A stretch of 23,468 nt of DNA from an uncultured Lachnospiraceae bacterium. Lineage in GTDB: Bacteria > Bacillota > Clostridia > Lachnospirales > Lachnospiraceae. The notes beneath the pieces are model-generated. The model had not been told where the DNA came from. It ran no database searches and saw only the letters and a list, made by a program, of their open reading frames with translations. The position numbers and the translations under genes are program-made. Shown here piece after piece: positions 7,543 to 14,421 of the stretch (its first letter is position 1; the number at the start of each line of letters is the position of its first letter). The DNA is taken from contig CAJTPS010000034.1 of the NCBI GenBank assembly GCA_910578555.1, forward strand, positions 1 to 23,468, read 5' to 3'.

Positions 7543-7676
7543 AAAATCCTCTCCTGCCGGCGCGGGTACTATAGTCTAATGCAGTTCCCGCCACACCGGT
7601 TTATACATTAATAAATATTCTCCGATGCGAAAAACAACTATAGTATACCATAGAACCCATACATCTGTATATCCAA

Positions 7677-7705
7677 TTGACAATATCATATTTGTATGCA
7701 ATAAT
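7677..7705 (+). promoter_or_regulatory. Promoter of the TetR / FMN / EFR1 operon
   Basis: TTGACA (7677-7682) and AATAAT (7700-7705) are spaced by 17 bases, with an extended -10 TG at 7697-7698. The -10 lies inside the left arm of the operator palindrome, which predicts strict autorepression. Confidence 0.7.
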
Positions 7706-7725
7706 TAAACCGTCAGTTTAATTAT
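7701..7725 (+). promoter_or_regulatory. TetR-type operator palindrome
   Basis: Perfect 10-base arms ATAATTAAAC (7701-7710) and GTTTAATTAT (7716-7725) flank CGTCA. The dyad overlaps the -10 element and ends 22 bases before the regulator start at 7748. Its size and position fit a TetR dimer or pair of dimers binding its own promoter. Confidence 0.8.
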
Positions 7726-7747
7726 CGAGAAGAGGATGCAAAAACAT

Positions 7748-8401
7748 ATGGGACGCAGAAAGAAAGAACCGGGATCTGTGCATCGTAAAAATATTGCTGA
7801 CGCCGCACAGGAACTTTTTATACAAAAAGGCATCGAGAATACTTCCATGAACGAGATTGCCCGGAAGGCCGGATACAGCAAAGCGACTCTGTACGTCTAT
7901 TTCAAAAACAAAGAAGAGATTATAAGCGTTCTTGTCCTGGAGAGCATGGAGAAGCTGTATGCGCACGTTGTAAACGCACTGGAAACGGCAGGCAATACAA
8001 GGAAACGCTATGAAAGGATCTGTCAGTCGCTTGTCGCATACCAGCGGGAATACCCCTTCTATTTTCAGCTGGCACTATGTGAAATCAACATCGACTTTAC
8101 CCATACGGATTTTCTGCCGGAGGAACAGGAAACTTTCCGGATCGGTGAAAAAATCAATGATAAGATTTGCTGCTTTATGCAGGAAGGCATCGCTGCGGGC
8201 GACTTCCGTGCGGATCTCCCTATCCTGCCGACGATCTTCTCTTTCTGGGGTATGCTGTCCGGCCTGATTCTGACCGGAGAAAATAAGCGGACTTACATAG
8301 AACAGGAGCTCGGTCTTTCACGGGACGCATTTCTCTCCTACGGATTTGAGACGCTGTATCGCGCAATCACCGTCAGAGAACCCGCGGCGCCGACTAACTG
8401 A
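7748..8401 (+). CDS. TetR/AcrR family transcriptional regulator
   Basis: One-component repressor. The N-terminal TetR helix-turn-helix is clear: RKNIADAAQELFIQKGIENTS, then MNEIARKAGYSKATLYVYFKNKEEI. The C-terminal helical ligand domain is diverged, as usual. ATG 7748 is preferred (217 residues): the upstream in-frame ATG at 7736 directly abuts the AAGAGG ribosome site and could not be used well, although AAGAGG to 7748 is a longish 12 bases. The gene heads an operon with the FMN-binding membrane protein (21 bases downstream) and the EFR1 protein, and the palindrome over its promoter points to autoregulation. The inducer is unknown; a flavin, redox or xenobiotic signal is an inference from the neighbours. 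Confidence 0.88.
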   Translation: MGRRKKEPGSVHRKNIADAAQELFIQKGIENTSMNEIARKAGYSKATLYVYFKNKEEIISVLVLESMEKLYAHVVNALETAGNTRKRYERICQSLVAYQREYPFYFQLALCEINIDFTHTDFLPEEQETFRIGEKINDKICCFMQEGIAAGDFRADLPILPTIFSFWGMLSGLILTGENKRTYIEQELGLSRDAFLSYGFETLYRAITVREPAAPTN

Positions 8402-8422
8402 TACAGGGAGTGTACACACATT

Positions 8423-9130
8423 ATGTCCGGAATTATCACAGGATTTATCTGTTTATCCAGCTTCTGCATACTACTGCTGAAAGCGCTGACCAGAAAATGC
8501 GGTCTGCACAGAGCCGACAGACACCTTATGAAACTGCACAAGCCGGCAAGCGGGCTGTTGCTGCTCGCCAGCGCCGCACATATTCTGCTTGTTTTACCGG
8601 TCCTGCGAATGCGTCATGTGATTGTACTCATCACCGGCCTTTGCGCAGTCGGCTGCTACCTTCTCCTGATCGTCCTATGCCACGGAGGCGGGCTGCGCCT
8701 GTTATCCGCAAACCGCGCAGTAGACAATCCTGCCGCATACAAACTCCGTTTACACCGGATTCTGTCTGCCATCATGCTGTGCCTGATCGCTGTGCACATC
8801 CTGTTCTATTACATAGACTATGCACAGTACAGGCAGCGCATCGCTGCTGTCTCGCTGCGCGGCGTCGATACAGCCCGGATACAGGACGGCACATACACCG
8901 GCGCATACGATGCGGGTTACATCTATGCGAAGGTCTCCGTCACTGTGACAGACGGCGCTATCACGGATATCCGCTTACTGGAGCACCGCCATCAAAGGGG
9001 TTCGGAGGCGGAAAAGATTGTGCAGGATATCATCACCTCACAACACACCGACACGGATGCCGTATCCGGCGCCACCAATTCCAGCCTTGTCATAGAGAAG
9101 GCTGTGGAAAATGCTCTGCATACAGACTGA
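8423..9130 (+). CDS. Membrane protein with C-terminal FMN-binding domain
   Basis: The protein has 235 residues. The N-terminal half has about four hydrophobic helices (roughly 1-20, 41-60, 64-86, 111-131). Two of them begin with a repeated His pair: LHK...AHILL (H39, H53) and LHR...VHILFYY (H111, H125), the arrangement of b-heme-binding transmembrane bundles. The C-terminal domain (about 153-232) is FMN_bind: DGTYTGAYDAGYIYAKVSVT, then VSGATNSS, where Thr218 of SGAT is the position that receives covalently linked FMN in this family. This suggests transmembrane electron transfer between heme and an extracytoplasmic FMN. The start has GGGAG 12 bases upstream. It sits between TetR and the ferredoxin-type EFR1, a plausible cytoplasmic electron donor. 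Heme binding is inferred. Confidence 0.8.
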   Translation: MSGIITGFICLSSFCILLLKALTRKCGLHRADRHLMKLHKPASGLLLLASAAHILLVLPVLRMRHVIVLITGLCAVGCYLLLIVLCHGGGLRLLSANRAVDNPAAYKLRLHRILSAIMLCLIAVHILFYYIDYAQYRQRIAAVSLRGVDTARIQDGTYTGAYDAGYIYAKVSVTVTDGAITDIRLLEHRHQRGSEAEKIVQDIITSQHTDTDAVSGATNSSLVIEKAVENALHTD

Positions 9131-9212
9131 GCGCAAAATAACAGCCACGGATGCAGTAAATTGCTTTGACAGGAAAAGCCGATCGAAAACTGCGCCGGCA
9201 TGGAGGACAATT

Positions 9213-9995
9213 ATGACAGGAATCTATTTCAGCGGAACAGGAAACACCAGACATTGCATCACAAAATTCATCGATGCTCTGTCGGTGTACGATGCAGCAT
9301 CCCCGGAACAGACGGCGCGGATCATCTCGATTGAAGAGTCTGTATGCGCGGCAAATGCCATACAGTCTGAACAGGAACTGCTGCTGCTCGCATACCCGGT
9401 CTACTACAGCAACCTGCCTAAGATTATGCGGGATTTTATCGTGGAAAACAAAGAATTGTGGAAAGGGAAAAAGATTTTTATCTTATGTACAATGGCCCTG
9501 TTCAGTGGAGACGGCGCCGGTGTTGCCGCCAGATTATTGCGAGAATACGGCGCAGATATCATTGGCGGTCTTCACATCATCATGCCGGACTGTATCAGCG
9601 ACGTCAAGCTGCTGAAATTCTCGCCGGAAAAGAATCGGGAAATCATTATAAAGGCTGAACGAAAGCTGGAAAACGCCGCCCGAAAGACGGCAGCTCACAG
9701 GCCGCCGCAGGAAGGTCTGAACTTATTTGCTCATCTGTCCGGTCTGTTCGGGCAGAGACTCTGGTTCGCCCGCAAGATGAAACACTATTCCGACAAACTG
9801 ACCATCCACCCGGAGGCGTGCATAAAATGCGGCAGATGCGCCACAGTATGTCCCATGCACAATCTGACTCTGACCGCGTCCGGAATCACAGCTGCCGGAA
9901 AGTGTACGATGTGCTACCGCTGTATCAATCAATGTCCGCAAAAGGCAATCACATTGATCGGGAAACGGCACTGCACCACTCCACGATCGGAATAA
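9213..9995 (+). CDS. EFR1 family flavodoxin/ferredoxin fusion protein
   Basis: The protein has 260 residues. The N-terminal part is flavodoxin-like: MTGIYFSGTGNTRHC (the FMN phosphate loop SGTGNT at 7-12) and YPVYYSNLPKIMRDF. The C-terminal part is a two-cluster ferredoxin: CIKCGRCATVCP (Cys203, 206, 209, 213) and CTMCYRCINQCP (Cys231, 234, 237, 241), both CxxCxxCxxxCP, for two [4Fe-4S] clusters. It is a soluble electron carrier joining FMN and iron-sulfur centres. An upstream in-frame ATG exists, but 9213 has GGAGG six bases upstream and starts the domain exactly. It is the last gene of the TetR operon. Its final 47 coding bases overlap the end of the flavodoxin gene on the other strand. Confidence 0.9.
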   Translation: MTGIYFSGTGNTRHCITKFIDALSVYDAASPEQTARIISIEESVCAANAIQSEQELLLLAYPVYYSNLPKIMRDFIVENKELWKGKKIFILCTMALFSGDGAGVAARLLREYGADIIGGLHIIMPDCISDVKLLKFSPEKNREIIIKAERKLENAARKTAAHRPPQEGLNLFAHLSGLFGQRLWFARKMKHYSDKLTIHPEACIKCGRCATVCPMHNLTLTASGITAAGKCTMCYRCINQCPQKAITLIGKRHCTTPRSE

Positions 9996-10533
9996 TCGCC
10001 TCCTTACTCGTAATGTCGTGGGAACTGGCCACGATCTGCTGTATCTGACTGTCAACTTTCGACTCTTTCAGCATGGCTTTGAAAACAGACATCATGAGTT
10101 TGTCTCCGATGCCCATTCTCTCATAACACAGACCGCCCGGCAGATAAAATGTTTTCATCTGCGCCCATTCCTGCTCCGTGAAGTTCTGCCGCATTGCTTT
10201 CTCCACATCGGGCGCATCTACAGGCATTGCCCCTGTTGCAAATACGGCAGTTCTGCCGCCCTGTCTTATCTGCTCCGGCAGTCTGCCCGCCTGCGCTTTA
10301 AACCACTTCAACCCGTTAATCATTCCTGCATGGAAGCCGCCGCCGAATAAAATCAAATCATACTGTTCCCATTTCAGCTTCCTGCGTTCCCTATAAGGTA
10401 CCAGATCGCAGGATATATCCTGCGGCAGCGCCTCTTTGATCCACTCCGCGTATTTCTGTGTAAACCCCGTCTTACTGTAATAAACAATCAGCGCCTTACA
10501 TTCTTCTTTCTTCATATTATTCATATTCGTCAT
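9949..10533 (-). CDS. Flavodoxin-domain protein
   Basis: The protein has about 194 residues. KALIVYYSKTGFTQKYAEWI carries the FMN phosphate loop (YSKTGFT), followed by YDLILFGGGFHAGMINGLKW and AVFATGAMP, the second and third flavin loops. This matches the flavodoxin/menaquinone-dependent protoporphyrinogen oxidase-like (HemG/BilS) class of short-chain flavodoxins; the exact substrate is not determinable. Starts at 10533, 10524 and 10515 are all possible; 10533 has AGAGG seven bases upstream. It follows the second TetR gene by 96 bases and shares its promoter. It converges on the EFR1 gene with a 47-base coding overlap, so no separate terminator fits between them. Confidence 0.82.
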   Translation of the reverse strand: MTNMNNMKKEECKALIVYYSKTGFTQKYAEWIKEALPQDISCDLVPYRERRKLKWEQYDLILFGGGFHAGMINGLKWFKAQAGRLPEQIRQGGRTAVFATGAMPVDAPDVEKAMRQNFTEQEWAQMKTFYLPGGLCYERMGIGDKLMMSVFKAMLKESKVDSQIQQIVASSHDITSKEAIIPIVEWCSAVSRSM

Positions 10534-10629
10534 CCCCTGCCCTCTCATCATTACCCTGCCGCAGCATTTTTTACAAAAAAACACAGCCATGTTTTTCAGC
10601 TTTACACTCCATAGCTTCATGGTAAAGCC

Positions 10630-11223
10630 TTATCCATCAGTCAGCTTACTCACCCCGGCCTGATCTGCGAACGCCTGATACGCAAGATCGAGCTGCTCGT
10701 AAATCTCCGCCGTCGGAATACCCGGATCGGCCGTCGCAAGGATCGTTCCGATTCCCACATTATAGATCATCATATTGCGATGCAGCATATGCGCTCTGGT
10801 GATATCGATCTGCAGACTTTCTGCAATCTTTCTCGCCATATCCGGATAGCTCTCGGCCTGATACAACGCCTCCAGCGAGTCTATGCCTTCCCGTTCATGC
10901 AGCACATACATCTGAAATATATGCGGCTCAGTCTCGGCAAGCTGCACGTAGGCATGTCCTATCGTCTTAAAGAAATCCCCGCCCGGCGCATCAGCGTCTG
11001 CCGCCAGATAATCCTGCACGAATCCCTGTACAAACCGGCGCACACGTATCATCAAGTCCCTCTTAAGCCCTTCCATGCTGTCGCAATAGCTGTAAATCGG
11101 CTGCACCGAACACCCCAGCCTGTCGGCGATCTCCTTCACGACCATTCTGTCCAGTCCGTTTACCCGCGCTATTTCAAAGGCGGCTTCCACGATCATCTCT
11201 TTGGTGATTCTTTGTTTCGGCAT
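10630..11223 (-). CDS. TetR/AcrR family transcriptional regulator (second)
   Basis: The protein has 197 residues. The TetR DNA-binding domain reads ITKEMIVEAAFEIARVNGLD, then VKEIADRLGCSVQPIYSYCD, with a Ser-Val-Gln-Pro recognition helix typical of a subgroup that controls flavin or redox genes. The C-terminal region includes IGHAYVQLAETEPHIFQMY and GIGTILATADPGIP. ATG 11223 has AGGA six bases upstream; an upstream GTG at 11238 has no ribosome site. The gene is first in an operon with the flavodoxin gene and lies downstream of a consensus promoter followed by three TTATATAA boxes, its likely operator. It is unrelated in sequence to the first TetR beyond the fold. Confidence 0.87.
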   Translation of the reverse strand: MPKQRITKEMIVEAAFEIARVNGLDRMVVKEIADRLGCSVQPIYSYCDSMEGLKRDLMIRVRRFVQGFVQDYLAADADAPGGDFFKTIGHAYVQLAETEPHIFQMYVLHEREGIDSLEALYQAESYPDMARKIAESLQIDITRAHMLHRNMMIYNVGIGTILATADPGIPTAEIYEQLDLAYQAFADQAGVSKLTDG

Positions 11224-11297
11224 TCGCTTTCCTTTCACAATCGTTCCATGCGTAAGACACTGTTCGTAAGTATGCTTTGTAAGCCATATCCATAATT

Positions 11298-11331
11298 TTA
11301 TATAACTTATTTATATAATGATTTTATATAA
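11298..11331 (-). promoter_or_regulatory. Three TTATATAA boxes at 13-base period (likely TetR operator)
   Basis: TTATATAA occurs at 11298-11305, 11311-11318 and 11324-11331 with exactly five bases between copies. Each box is itself palindromic, so any adjacent pair forms a larger dyad. The set begins just downstream of the -10 element. Confidence 0.6.
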
Positions 11332-11335
11332 TATG

Positions 11336-11364
11336 ATTATATATTCCGCGCCAGGTTCTGTCAA
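11336..11364 (-). promoter_or_regulatory. Consensus promoter of the TetR-flavodoxin operon
   Basis: On the minus strand TTGACA (11359-11364) is 17 bases from TATAAT (11336-11341). Both hexamers are perfect consensus, so the promoter should be strong unless repressed. The 324-base gap 11224-11547 otherwise holds the TTATATAA boxes and the divergent ArsR-gene promoter. Confidence 0.8.
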
Positions 11365-11464
11365 CAGATTCCTGAAAGGTCGGTCTGCAATCGGCTCTTT
11401 ATCATGATCTGGTGTAAACTTTAACAAATACCGCACACAAATTACCCGGCTCGCAACGAAAATA

Positions 11465-11493
11465 TTGCGTATTTTATCTATCTGCTATATAAT
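11465..11493 (+). promoter_or_regulatory. Promoter of the ArsR-like regulator gene
   Basis: TTGCGT (11465-11470) and TATAAT (11488-11493) are spaced by 17 bases, giving a leader of about 48 bases. Both hexamers and the spacing are identical to the promoter of the GH43 operon at 16799-16827. Confidence 0.7.
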
Positions 11494-11503
11494 GAAAACA
11501 ATA

Positions 11504-11525
11504 TATTTTAATAAATACTAAAATA
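11504..11525 (+). promoter_or_regulatory. Dyad downstream of the ArsR-like gene promoter
   Basis: TATTTTA (11504-11510) and TAAAATA (11519-11525) form a dyad with an eight-base centre in the leader, directly after the presumed transcription start. It may be an autoregulatory site for the winged-helix protein. Confidence 0.4.
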
Positions 11526-11547
11526 ATCTAAGGTCAGGGAATACATT

Positions 11548-12480
11548 ATGCTTCATATTAAAACATTAAATGACGGTCTGGAAATCTTTAAAGCTCTGGG
11601 GTCAGAGGTCAGAATCGAGATCATTAAAATACTTTTGGAAAATCACGGAATGAATATGAATGAGCTTGCAGGCAGACTGAACATCACGAATGGAGCTCTG
11701 ACGAACCATATCAAGAAACTGGAAGACTGCGGCATTGTTTCGATATCCAATGAATCAGCCGGACACGGCAATCAGAAAAAGTGTTCCGTATATCTGGACA
11801 AAATTCTAATTGATATTGATTCACAGGAAGATTTTAAGAATGTATATCAGACAAGTTTGAAAGTGGGGCATTTTACCGACTATGACGTATATCCCACCTG
11901 CGGCCTCGCTTCCAATACCGCTCTGATCGGGGAGGTTGACGACACCAGATATTTTGCCCATCCCGGAAGGTATGAAGCGGATATTCTGTGGTTTACCCGT
12001 GGCTTTGTAGAATACATTGTTCCGAATTTTATCCCCTATGGACAAAAAATAGACCAGATCACCTTCTCTTTGGAGATCAGTTCGGAAGCCCCCGGTATCA
12101 ACGATATATGGCCCTCCGACATCTCTTTTAAAATCAACGGCAAAAAAGTAGCCACATGGACCAGTCCCGGCGATTTCGGAACTGTCCGCGGTATTTTCAC
12201 TCCTGACTGGTGGTATCCCAGCTGGAATCAATACGGTCTTTTGAAAATTCTGGTAATCAATAAAAAAGGTACTTTTATTGACGGTCTTCAAGTATCGGAT
12301 GTAACCATCAACGAATTTGAATTTGACTACCACAGTACGATCAAATTAAAGCTGGAAGTAGAAGAAGATGCAGAGCATGTGGGCGGTCTCACCATCTTCG
12401 GCAAAAGCTTCGGCAACTATAATCAGGATATTGATGTGAGAATCAATTACAGCCCCATTGCGACAGAAGAAGAGAAGTAA
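11548..12480 (+). CDS. ArsR-like winged-helix regulator with long C-terminal domain
   Basis: The protein has 310 residues, about three times a minimal ArsR protein. Residues 8-75 are a winged helix-turn-helix: LEIFKALGSEVRIEIIKILL, MNELAGRLNITNGALTNHIK and LEDCGIVSISNES. The C-terminal 220 residues are beta-rich with many aromatics (TPDWWYPSWNQYG, FEFDYHSTIKLKLEVEED), lack the ArsR metal-binding CVC motif, and look like a jelly-roll or sugar-binding sensor. I know similar ArsR-type proteins beside arabinoside and other glycan genes in Lachnospiraceae, and this one lies beside GH127/GH51/GH43 genes with matching promoter elements. AGGGA is seven bases before the ATG. Control of the arabinoside operon is inferred. 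Confidence 0.8.
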   Translation: MLHIKTLNDGLEIFKALGSEVRIEIIKILLENHGMNMNELAGRLNITNGALTNHIKKLEDCGIVSISNESAGHGNQKKCSVYLDKILIDIDSQEDFKNVYQTSLKVGHFTDYDVYPTCGLASNTALIGEVDDTRYFAHPGRYEADILWFTRGFVEYIVPNFIPYGQKIDQITFSLEISSEAPGINDIWPSDISFKINGKKVATWTSPGDFGTVRGIFTPDWWYPSWNQYGLLKILVINKKGTFIDGLQVSDVTINEFEFDYHSTIKLKLEVEEDAEHVGGLTIFGKSFGNYNQDIDVRINYSPIATEEEK

Positions 12481-12518
12481 CGCAGGCATATGTTCCGAAA
12501 ATTCCTGCGATATGACAA

Positions 12519-12555
12519 ACGAGCCGGCGCTCCATGAGCCGTCTCGTCCTTTTTA
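12519..12555 (+). terminator. Intrinsic terminator after the ArsR-like gene
   Basis: ACGAG (12519-12523) pairs with CTCGT (12543-12547), with GGC/GCC inside, and is followed by CCTTTTTAT. It lies 38 bases past the stop codon. It fits a Rho-independent terminator with an imperfect stem. Confidence 0.75.
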
Positions 12556-12608
12556 TAATTATAGACTAAAGTACTCTGTTAGTTTCCCATAGGCATATTG
12601 TACACCTA

Positions 12609-13462
12609 TCACCTTCTGACCCAGACTCGCATCTCATTTTCCATACGGTTCGCCCACATATAATAGGGAATAAACTTCAGCATAACCGCTTCTTTCCTCT
12701 CTTTTCTCCACACATGATAAAGCTCCTGTGTCTGGTCCGCTTCCCGTTCTCTCCATCCACACAGCAGCACTGTTTTCGCTTTTTCTCCGCAAACAGCCTC
12801 CTCTATCACATCGGCGTTTCCCAACGGATCTACGGAGAGCAGATGCAGATTCTTACCATTATCCGCTTCTTCCAGGCAATAGACGACCGGACCTCTTGTC
12901 ACAGCCACTTTCCCGATCGTTTCGCGTACCGCCGGATTGGCGGCAATCAGCTTCACATACATGGGGAAATCCAGTTCCAGAATATCCTCTTCGCCCCATT
13001 CTTTCTTAAGATAGAGGCAGCCGTCCTTCTCCGTCTTCTCAAACTCCCCGCCGCAGGTCACTGTATACCCTTCACACCAGCCCGGAATGCAAAGCGCCAG
13101 CCTGAAGCCGCTGTGTTTTGCGCGCACGTGGATTCTGACCCTGCCGTCCCAGGGAAAACCGGACTCCACACGCACATCCACCTTCTGCTCCCCACCTGCT
13201 TCGTCAGGGTGCTCCCCATATATAAATGTACAAACAGCGTGTCCTCATTTTCCGTATAAGCATAGGCGCCGACAGAAGAAAGCAGCCTTGCCAGATTGGG
13301 CGGGCAGCATGCGCAGCCAAGCCACTTCTGTCTCATGGGCTTCCACAGCGTATCGTCGCCGGTCAGACGAGCCAGATCCACCATGCCTGCATACAGATAC
13401 ACGGCCCGCACGGCATGGCCCGTTGCCTCCGTCTGCTCACGCACAGGCAGATGTGCCTGATG
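12609..13462 (-). pseudogene. GH127 beta-L-arabinofuranosidase remnant, C-terminal part
   Basis: GH127 (formerly DUF1680) enzymes release beta-L-arabinofuranose using a Zn-bound cysteine nucleophile. After an in-frame TAG (13463-13465) the frame continues HQAHLPVREQTEATGHAVRA, then DDTLWKPMRQKW, then GCACCPPNLARLLSSVGAY with the Zn-binding CC pair. Between DDTLW and KPMRQKW roughly 100 or more residues expected in the family (the ITGGIG and ETCAS segments with the catalytic Glu and Cys) are missing. Near 13180-13192 the frame shifts: VDVRVESGFPWDGRVRIHV onward is read one frame over to TGA 12609-12611, and one extra G in the GTGGGGAG run would restore it. The enzyme must be dead. Confidence 0.85.
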
Positions 13463-14131
13463 CTAAAAATACCGCAGTTCCTTTTCCGTGCCCTTCCGTA
13501 TGTCTTCCGGGTGCTCTCTGTCAAAATAATAGGGACGTTTTCCCCTTTCCTCAATAAAGAAGCGGCCCAGATTCAAATATTTCTCTTCTTCTGTCACCTC
13601 ATAGAGCCGGAGCAACGCCATTTCTGCGATCTCATGCCCCGGATAGCCTTTCCATTTACCTTCCTCCGGTCCGAAACGTTCCGCTATATGATCCGTAAAC
13701 CGCCTCGCGGCGTTCAGAAGCTGCTCTAACCCCGTATCGCGGGAAGCATTCCAGACGATCCCGATGCGCATGGACACGACCGTAAAAAAGTCCATCTCTT
13801 TTCCTTTTTTACGCATCTCTGACAAGATCTGTTCTGCTGCGCAGGTCAACTCTTCTCTCGTTTTCTCACCGAAAAGCATCAGCACAAACTCATCCCCGCC
13901 AAGCCGTACAGCAGTGGCTTCAGGCACGCATTTTTTCAAAAGGCGGCCTGTGGAGATTAAAAGCTCATCGCCCGATTTATGTCCGTATACGTCATTGACA
14001 GTCTTAAAATTATCCAGATCAAAAAACATGAAATGAATGTTGTCTTCGCCTGACATCTCGTCATATTTCTCGTATAGGCCTTTTCGATTGTATAAACCTG
14101 TTAAATAGTCATAAACACTGTTTTCCATCAT
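13463..14131 (-). pseudogene. Chimeric ORF: GGDEF domain fused to a GH127 fragment
   Basis: This is an open frame of 222 codons. Residues 1-142 are a diguanylate cyclase domain: YDYLTGLYNRKGL, FFDLDNFKTVNDVYGHKSGD (metal Asp38) and VRLGGDEFVLM (GGDEF at 78-82). It lacks only the last helix, where LLNAAD-x-ALYxAK would stand. Instead LLNAARRFTDHIAERFGPEE, GYPGHEIAEMALLRLYEVT and RGKRPYYFDREH follow, the middle of a GH127 enzyme, until TAG 13463-13465. There is no RxxD inhibitory site before GGDEF. The start overlaps the DUF6171 stop (ATGA), with a second ATG at 14128. The GGDEF active site is intact, so c-di-GMP synthesis is conceivable but unproven. The chimera most likely arose by deletion joining two genes. 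Confidence 0.85.
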
Positions 14132-14421
14132 CGCTTTGCCGCGCACTTCGCCGCCATCCATTTGTTATACGGACAGGAATTCTTCCGGACGGCTGCACGC
14201 AATTCCACAAAGCAGCCGCACGCTCTGCACGTACCGTCTGTCAAGAAATCGCACTCCTTGCAGACGGCAAGTCTTTTTTCATAGATTTCCTGTTTTGCCT
14301 TCACATCGGCATCCAGATTTGCAACCAGGACTTGTATCTTCTCCAGATAGTCTTTCTCATCCATATCCTTCGTCAGACATTTCCTGCAAATTCGCTTTGT
14401 TCCGATTTGTTCTTCCTTCAT
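14128..14421 (-). CDS. DUF6171-type small cysteine-rich protein
   Basis: The protein has 97 residues, with ICRKCL (Cys12, Cys15) near the N-terminus, a helical charged middle (YLEKIQVLVANLDADVKAKQ), then CKECDFLTDGTCRACGC (Cys54, 57, 65, 68, 70) and a further Cys83. The spaced CxxC pairs suggest one or two structural zinc or iron sites. I recognise it as the DUF6171 pattern found in Clostridia; function unknown. The ATG at 14421 overlaps the GH51 stop as TGATG, and its stop overlaps the GGDEF start as ATGA, so it is translationally coupled on both sides. An upstream in-frame start (14454) lies inside GH51 and is unlikely. Confidence 0.75.
   Translation of the reverse strand: MKEEQIGTKRICRKCLTKDMDEKDYLEKIQVLVANLDADVKAKQEIYEKRLAVCKECDFLTDGTCRACGCFVELRAAVRKNSCPYNKWMAAKCAAKR

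Noticed and set aside
8410..9141. 243-codon plus-strand open frame parallel to the FMN-binding gene
   Set aside because: It is a shadow frame: low-complexity Arg/His/Pro composition and no domain, while the other frame gives clear FMN_bind sequence.
7019..13465. Recoded TAG codons (two in-frame TAG inside coding-like sequence)
   Set aside because: recX ends normally in TAG, both affected genes carry other lesions, and no sign of a suppressor or pyrrolysine system is seen. Pseudogene decay is simpler.
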